The notes under the pieces are model-generated. The model was not told the DNA's origin. It searched no databases and saw only the letters and a program-made list of their open reading frames with translations. Shown here in pieces: positions 60,504-64,000 of a DNA stretch of 64,000 nt. The position numbers were made by a program, and so were the translations under genes. Source of the DNA: JAGQYP01 sp041392305 (lineage in GTDB: Bacteria > Bacteroidota > Bacteroidia > Flavobacteriales_D > Crocinitomicaceae); the NCBI GenBank assembly GCA_041392305.1, contig JAWKMJ010000004.1:1-64000 (forward strand), read 5' to 3'. Within the stretch, counting starts at the first letter, position 1. Every line of letters starts with the position of its first letter.

Positions 60504-60780
60504 TTCATTTCAAATGTTGGAAGACAAAAAAGTAGTGACTGTAAGTGAAGGGGCGTTCTTTTTGGTCACAACTGAAGAACATTCTAAGGAATATCCTGGA
60601 CTTAAGTTTGAAGATGTTTCTGATGATGCATTCCAGCAGTATGGGTTGAAAAATTATAGTGAGAGGGTGTGGGAATTATTAAAACCTATATCTTTAGTAC
60701 AAAATTCTCATCATGATCAAATACTTGTTTTTATTCACAATCAATATTTTTGTTGTCATTTCCACTTTCAGTCAATCTGA
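60466..60780 (+). pseudogene. Small protein fragment, copy A of a local gene family
   Basis: An open frame from a TTG start. Its first residues (K-L-V-F-A-E-L-x-x-G-V) match the frame at 63248, and its middle (F-L-V-T-T-E-E-H-S-K-E-Y-P-x-L-x-F-E) matches the frame at 62545, so the sequence is under, or recently was under, protein-level constraint. The frame runs on into the start of the next gene (60713), suggesting loss of its original stop. Natural end probably near E-L-L-K-P. Function unknown. Confidence 0.5.
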
Positions 60781-62380
60781 TCCATCTTTTGTTTGGGCAC
60801 GACATGGAAAGAGTATAGGAGTTGATAAATTTCAAGATGTTGCATTAGATCAAAATGGATTTGTTTATACAGTTGGTAATTTTGATGAAGACTTGATAAT
60901 AGGAACGGATACATTTCCAGTGGTATCTTCAGGAAATTCTTGTGGAATTATTACAAAATGGGACTCGAATGGTGTGTATCAGTGGGGGATGTCACTTGGT
61001 AATCTTGGATACCCAATAGAACTTTATCGAATTTTGATATCCGACCAAAATGAAGTTTACGTGTCTGGTAGATTAGCTGGTACATGCTATATCGGTACAA
61101 ATGCCCAAGGTGTGGATACTACTTTGTATTCCACTGGTTCATTGAGATCATTTATAGCAAAGTACAATACAGATGGAGTATTAAGTTGGACAAGGCTTTT
61201 GGAAGGAACCTATGACAATTGGATTTGGAATCTAGAGTTTGATCCATCCAATAACCTTGTAATAGTGGGTGATTACAATGCTGATGTCGACTTTGGAAAC
61301 GGACATACACTAACCGCTTACCATCAATTGGATTGTTTTGCTGCATGGTTTGATCCATCCGGAGTTTGCTTCAATCATTTGGGTTATCATGGTCATCTGG
61401 AAGAACGAATGTATGATATTGCTTTTGATTCACAGGGAAATTACGCAATAGGGGGAGCATTCAACGATTCTATATTTATTGGTAGTGATACACTTTTATC
61501 GAATGGGACAGGGGATGCATTCATCAGTTATTACAACTCCAACGGAGTTTTGCAATGGTATGATTATTTCGGAGGATCGCAGAACTCATTTATCAATTCC
61601 GATATGGTCACGAATGTAGAGTTCGACAGCAATGATGAAATTTATGCAACAGGTGTTTATCGGGATACGCTGTTTTTTGGTCAGGATTCGCTTATCAGCA
61701 GAGGAAATATCGATTCCTATTTGATAAAATACGATGCTTTAGGACAGAAATTAAATTACAATACTATTGGTGGATCTTCCAGTGGGGATGCCATTACCGG
61801 CTTACAATTAGATAATTCCAATAATCTTTACATGACAATAACCGGGAATAATATTTCCTATGAGGATACCACATATTATTTTTTTCACGGGCTAGATATT
61901 TTAGTTCTTAAAATGAATCCAAATCTAGAAATTGAATGGTTAAAAAGAGGAGGATCAAATTCCAGTGATTACGCTTCAGATTTATGTCTCTCTCCTTATG
62001 GCGATGTTTACGTAGCATGTCAGCCAGGGGATAATGATCCAATTTCATTTGATACAATCTCTTTTTCTCCAGTAGGAAATAATTGGTATAGCTGTGTTCT
62101 AGCAAAATTGTCTTTTCATGCACCTAGATACGTGAATATTGCCGAATATAAAAATGTCGCGCAGCAGTATTCCTTATATCCCAATCCAACAAGTGATTTT
62201 ATCAGTATAAAAGGGATAGAAAGTAAAGAAACATTGTTCATTGTTGATCAAATGGGGAAAGTAATTTTAGAAAAAAGCCAGCAACTATCTCAACCAATTG
62301 AAATATCAAATCTGAGCAAAGGATTATACTATTTCATATTACCTGAAAAAGGAGTTGCGCTTCAATTTGTAAAAAACTAA
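60713..62380 (+). CDS. SBBP-like beta-propeller surface protein with T9SS sorting domain
   Basis: A 555-residue secreted protein: signal peptide (about 1-19, cut near T-F-S-Q), repeated propeller strands of the SBBP/beta-propeller type (D-x-x-G-N/E-I/V-Y-A/V-T/S-G; D-A-F-I-S-Y-Y-N-S-N-G-V-L-Q-W), and a type A T9SS sorting domain (about 480-555: S-L-Y-P-N-P-T-S-D-F-I-S-I-K-G). It is related in architecture to the protein at 33700 but shorter and without Ig modules. A TATCTTTA box (60689-60696) lies 16 bases before the ATG. Confidence 0.88.
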   Translation: MIKYLFLFTINIFVVISTFSQSDPSFVWARHGKSIGVDKFQDVALDQNGFVYTVGNFDEDLIIGTDTFPVVSSGNSCGIITKWDSNGVYQWGMSLGNLGYPIELYRILISDQNEVYVSGRLAGTCYIGTNAQGVDTTLYSTGSLRSFIAKYNTDGVLSWTRLLEGTYDNWIWNLEFDPSNNLVIVGDYNADVDFGNGHTLTAYHQLDCFAAWFDPSGVCFNHLGYHGHLEERMYDIAFDSQGNYAIGGAFNDSIFIGSDTLLSNGTGDAFISYYNSNGVLQWYDYFGGSQNSFINSDMVTNVEFDSNDEIYATGVYRDTLFFGQDSLISRGNIDSYLIKYDALGQKLNYNTIGGSSSGDAITGLQLDNSNNLYMTITGNNISYEDTTYYFFHGLDILVLKMNPNLEIEWLKRGGSNSSDYASDLCLSPYGDVYVACQPGDNDPISFDTISFSPVGNNWYSCVLAKLSFHAPRYVNIAEYKNVAQQYSLYPNPTSDFISIKGIESKETLFIVDQMGKVILEKSQQLSQPIEISNLSKGLYYFILPEKGVALQFVKN

Positions 62381-62544
62381 GCTGTTTTTTTGAGACTAAA
62401 ATTTGAGTATTCTGGTAGTTGCCAAATTCTCTTTTGATAAAAATTGTTCTAATCTCATATCTCTGATTTAGACTCTGGAATTTCGCTTACTCACCACTGA
62501 AGTGAACGATAGTGAATGTTTTTTGAGATTGACCTATTTGGTCG

Positions 62545-62691
62545 ATGTCAAAAATCATACGCAGTGATGGAAGTATGTTTCTTGTAACAACAGAAGAACA
62601 TTCTAAGGAATATCCAAAGTTGAATTTTGAAGTTGTTCCTGATTGTGCGAATATTAAATATGACATAAGAAATGTATTTAAAAACCTCTAG
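62545..62691 (+). pseudogene. Small protein fragment, copy B of a local gene family
   Basis: A 48-codon frame (M-S-K-I-I-R-S-D-G-S-M-F-L-V-T-T-E-E-H-S) whose residues F-L-V-T-T-E-E-H-S-K-E-Y-P are identical to those encoded at 60466. Only the C-terminal half of the family is present; the 5' sequence (about 62497-62544) resembles the flanks of the other copies weakly. Likely a remnant. Confidence 0.45.
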
Positions 62692-62921
62692 AATCGAGGC
62701 GTTAGTTGAATTTCGCTCATTGAAATTATACGTGGAAATTCCAAGGAAATATCAAAAAAAAGTTTTCAGATAGATTAAAAATTAGGTAAAGCCCTTAAAT
62801 CAAAAGGACTTAACAAAAATTTAATTTTAACGTGTTGAAAACTAATCAATATTGTGAGTTTATTTTGATTGGTCAAAGCCTTTAAACTCAGTAACTTTAG
62901 GGGAATTATAAAATAACGATT
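62692..62921. other. Gene-poor stretch between family remnants and the small gene
   Basis: AT-rich sequence without a supported gene. Near 62725-62765 it contains a further weak echo of the family (ATTCCAAGGAAATATC against the ATTCTAAGGAATATC of copies A and B). A TAACTTTA box lies at 62892-62899. Confidence 0.5.
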
Positions 62922-63008
62922 ATGTTAAAATTAACAGAAGCGTTATTCTTACTAATCAAGTCCTTCATTTTGATATACGACTGGCTTGAGAAGAAGAACA
63001 AACGCTAA
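62922..63008 (+). CDS. Putative 28-residue membrane peptide
   Basis: An ATG frame of 28 codons encoding a hydrophobic helix (L-F-L-L-I-K-S-F-I-L-I-Y) followed by a charged end (E-K-K-N-K-R). It sits between a TAACTTTA box (62892-62899, one mismatch from consensus) and a good terminator, and so has the layout of a real monocistronic unit. It could be a small membrane protein or type I toxin-like peptide; alternatively the unit is a small RNA and the frame is chance. Confidence 0.45.
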   Translation: MLKLTEALFLLIKSFILIYDWLEKKNKR

Positions 63009-63015
63009 GGGAAAA

Positions 63016-63051
63016 ACGGGGGGCACTGCAATGCCTCCTGTTTTGTTTAGT
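63016..63051 (+). terminator. Terminator of the small gene at 62922
   Basis: GGGGGCA-CTGCAA-TGCCTCC forms a 7-bp stem (one G-T pair), followed by TGTTTTGTTT, directly after the 28-codon frame. Confidence 0.65.
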
Positions 63052-63201
63052 CAAATATATTGATATTCTCCAAACTAGGTATTGAATTTAATACCTTTTT
63101 ATCCACCGTTTGAGATTTTTATTAAAAATAACTTCCTCAAAACCGTCCCAAATTCTGTCAAGCACATCAATTTCCTTTACTCACCATTATAGAGAGTGAT
63201 T

Positions 63202-63328
63202 GCGAACGGTTTTCATGATTGATCTTCAGATCGATAATGGAAATTGATTGAAAAAGTTAGTGTTTGCCGAATTGGTAGAGGGTGTGGAGACAATAAAATA
63301 TAAAGACATTCGTTTGATAATCAACTAA
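63202..63328 (+). repeat. Dispersed repeat, copy C, with N-terminal family fragment
   Basis: Bases 63202-63285 align to 60420-60503. From the TTG at 63248 the frame encodes K-K-L-V-F-A-E-L-V-E-G-V and then unrelated residues to a stop at 63328. It keeps only the N-terminal part of the family, complementary to copy B. Confidence 0.75.
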
Positions 63329-63338
63329 CTCAATCCCT

Positions 63339-63713
63339 ATGTATAAATCAATTTTATCCGTTTTAGTTTCTTTGGTTTTCTTGGTTTCTTGCAACAAGGA
63401 AAAATTTCCAGAACAAGATCAAATCGTGGGTAAGTGGGTTCATTACTCAACGGAATATCCACCAATTCGAATTGAATTCAATGCCAATGGTATTTGTTAT
63501 TTCCAAAGAACCGACACATCTCAATATGATACATTGACCTATCAATTGGATACCGAAATCGAGAAACTCCTACTAAGTCCAGCACTTATTGGTAGTTCTG
63601 TTAGCCAACACGATTTTCAATACAACAGAAAAGAAGATAAGCTAAGAATTGGTGGATTGACTTCTCAAAGTCTTGCTGGGTCATCTGTTCATTTGTTTGA
63701 AAGAGAAGATTGA
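63339..63713 (+). CDS. Lipocalin-like lipoprotein
   Basis: A 124-residue lipoprotein: signal ends L-V-F-L-V-S-C (acylated Cys18). The mature part begins with I-V-G-K-W-V-H-Y-S-T (about 29-38) and has beta strands with I-E-F-N-A-N-G-I-C-Y-F, a pattern of lipocalin-like proteins of Bacteroidota. No ligand is known. It lies 10 bases after copy C of the repeat. Confidence 0.72.
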   Translation: MYKSILSVLVSLVFLVSCNKEKFPEQDQIVGKWVHYSTEYPPIRIEFNANGICYFQRTDTSQYDTLTYQLDTEIEKLLLSPALIGSSVSQHDFQYNRKEDKLRIGGLTSQSLAGSSVHLFERED

Positions 63714-63779
63714 TCTTTAGCTCAATGATGGAAATTAAATGTTTGCGATAATCCGTAAAAGTCTAAAAATCAAATCCCT

Positions 63780-63787
63780 TATCTTTG
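63780..63787 (+). promoter_or_regulatory. Promoter box four bases before the last gene
   Basis: TATCTTTG, perfect TAnnTTTG, ends four bases before the ATG at 63792. Confidence 0.6.
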
Positions 63788-63791
63788 GAAC

Positions 63792-64000
63792 ATGAAATAC
63801 TTAGCTATTATTATATTATTGGTTTTAGTTTCCTGCAAAAAACATTTTGAAGAAGAACAAACAATTGTTTTCAGAGCGATGAATCCAGCAACAGATTTTA
63901 GGGTTCAAGGAGTAAAGGTTACTATTTATGAAAACTACCACAAGAAGAATTTGGTATTAGGATCTCAGGAACAACCATGCAAGTCAAAAATAATCTATGA
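63792..64000 (+). CDS. Lipoprotein, truncated by the window end
   Basis: At least 69 residues of a lipoprotein: signal with L-V-L-V-S-C (acylated Cys15), followed by K-K-H-F-E-E-E-Q and a beta-rich start (T-I-V-F-R-A-M-N-P-A-T-D-F-R-V-Q-G-V-K-V-T-I-Y) that looks like an Ig-like or carboxypeptidase-regulatory-like module. No stop codon is reached before base 64000. It is preceded by a perfect promoter box four bases before the ATG. Confidence 0.7.
   Translation, partial: MKYLAIIILLVLVSCKKHFEEEQTIVFRAMNPATDFRVQGVKVTIYENYHKKNLVLGSQEQPCKSKIIY

Noticed and set aside
1..64000. tRNA, rRNA, insertion sequences, prophage or integrase genes
   Set aside because: I looked for transposase, integrase and structured-RNA patterns on both strands and found none I can support; short or unusual RNAs could be missed without a covariance search.

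Overview
This window reads as a chromosomal segment of a Bacteroidota bacterium, most likely Flavobacteriales (a Crocinitomicaceae/Cryomorphaceae-like marine or freshwater lineage; this placement is inference). The evidence is an AT-rich, densely packed sequence, TAnnTTTG-type promoter boxes instead of -10/-35 boxes, almost no Shine-Dalgarno sequences, several type IX secretion system (T9SS) C-terminal sorting domains, PorP/SprF, OmpA-TPR-PD40 proteins, WG-repeat and SBBP-repeat proteins, and a GldL-like MHWP membrane protein. I see no rRNA, tRNA, CRISPR array, insertion sequence or prophage.

Layout. 1-2476: a GldL-like membrane protein, a lipoprotein and a secreted M43 metalloprotease. 2677-8702: a minus-strand operon (TetR regulator, LolA-like lipid carrier, two FtsX-type ABC permeases, ABC ATPase, outer-membrane barrel) with a clear promoter and operator, carrying GAGCAAGA-type tandem arrays inside it and at its end. 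8765-17808: SdpI-like protein, SRPBCC protein, a GT2 glycosyltransferase fusion, a very large WG-repeat protein with a PQQ-type propeller protein, pth with a fructosamine-kinase-like gene, and a nucleotidyltransferase pair. 17811-21578: TPM/YgcG protein with its TPR partner, then an antibiotic-monooxygenase-fold protein and a SAM hydrolase. 21708-33591: housekeeping genes (phoH, purC, thioesterase, ACMSD-type amidohydrolase, maf, UbiA prenyltransferase, queE, PhnP-like hydrolase) mixed with envelope proteins. 33700-42880: T9SS cargo and the PKD-rich giant/PorP/OmpA cluster. 42901-45366: U32 protein, ferredoxin and 2OG-dioxygenase, apparently one operon. 45418-53835: SulP transporter, then a tightly packed eight-gene operon (Nramp-like, unknown membrane protein, DUF4178, lipoprotein, DUF350, coiled-coil lipoprotein, CaiB/BaiF, GNAT). 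53836-54579: PIN/DUF6364 toxin-antitoxin pair with a perfect inverted-repeat operator. 54740-64000: giant beta-helix T9SS protein, a frameshifted marC, lipoproteins, and a gene-poor stretch with decayed copies of a small gene family and a probable unannotated small gene.

How the genes work together. Much of the window concerns the envelope: moving lipids or lipoproteins to the outer membrane (2819-8647), secreting and anchoring large surface proteins by T9SS (1169, 33700, 36401-42880, 54740, 60713), and a membrane operon of unknown purpose (47194-53835).

The points I find most interesting are: (1) seven genes whose TAnnTTTG-like box ends exactly four bases before the start codon, suggesting leaderless transcription; (2) unrelated short tandem repeats that begin at or just after stop codons, in one case forming the C-terminus of the protein; (3) the eight-gene membrane operon with an Nramp relative lacking its canonical metal-site residues; (4) the U32-ferredoxin-dioxygenase operon; (5) a TetR-controlled envelope export operon; (6) remnants of one gene family at 60420-63328 and a 28-codon gene at 62922.
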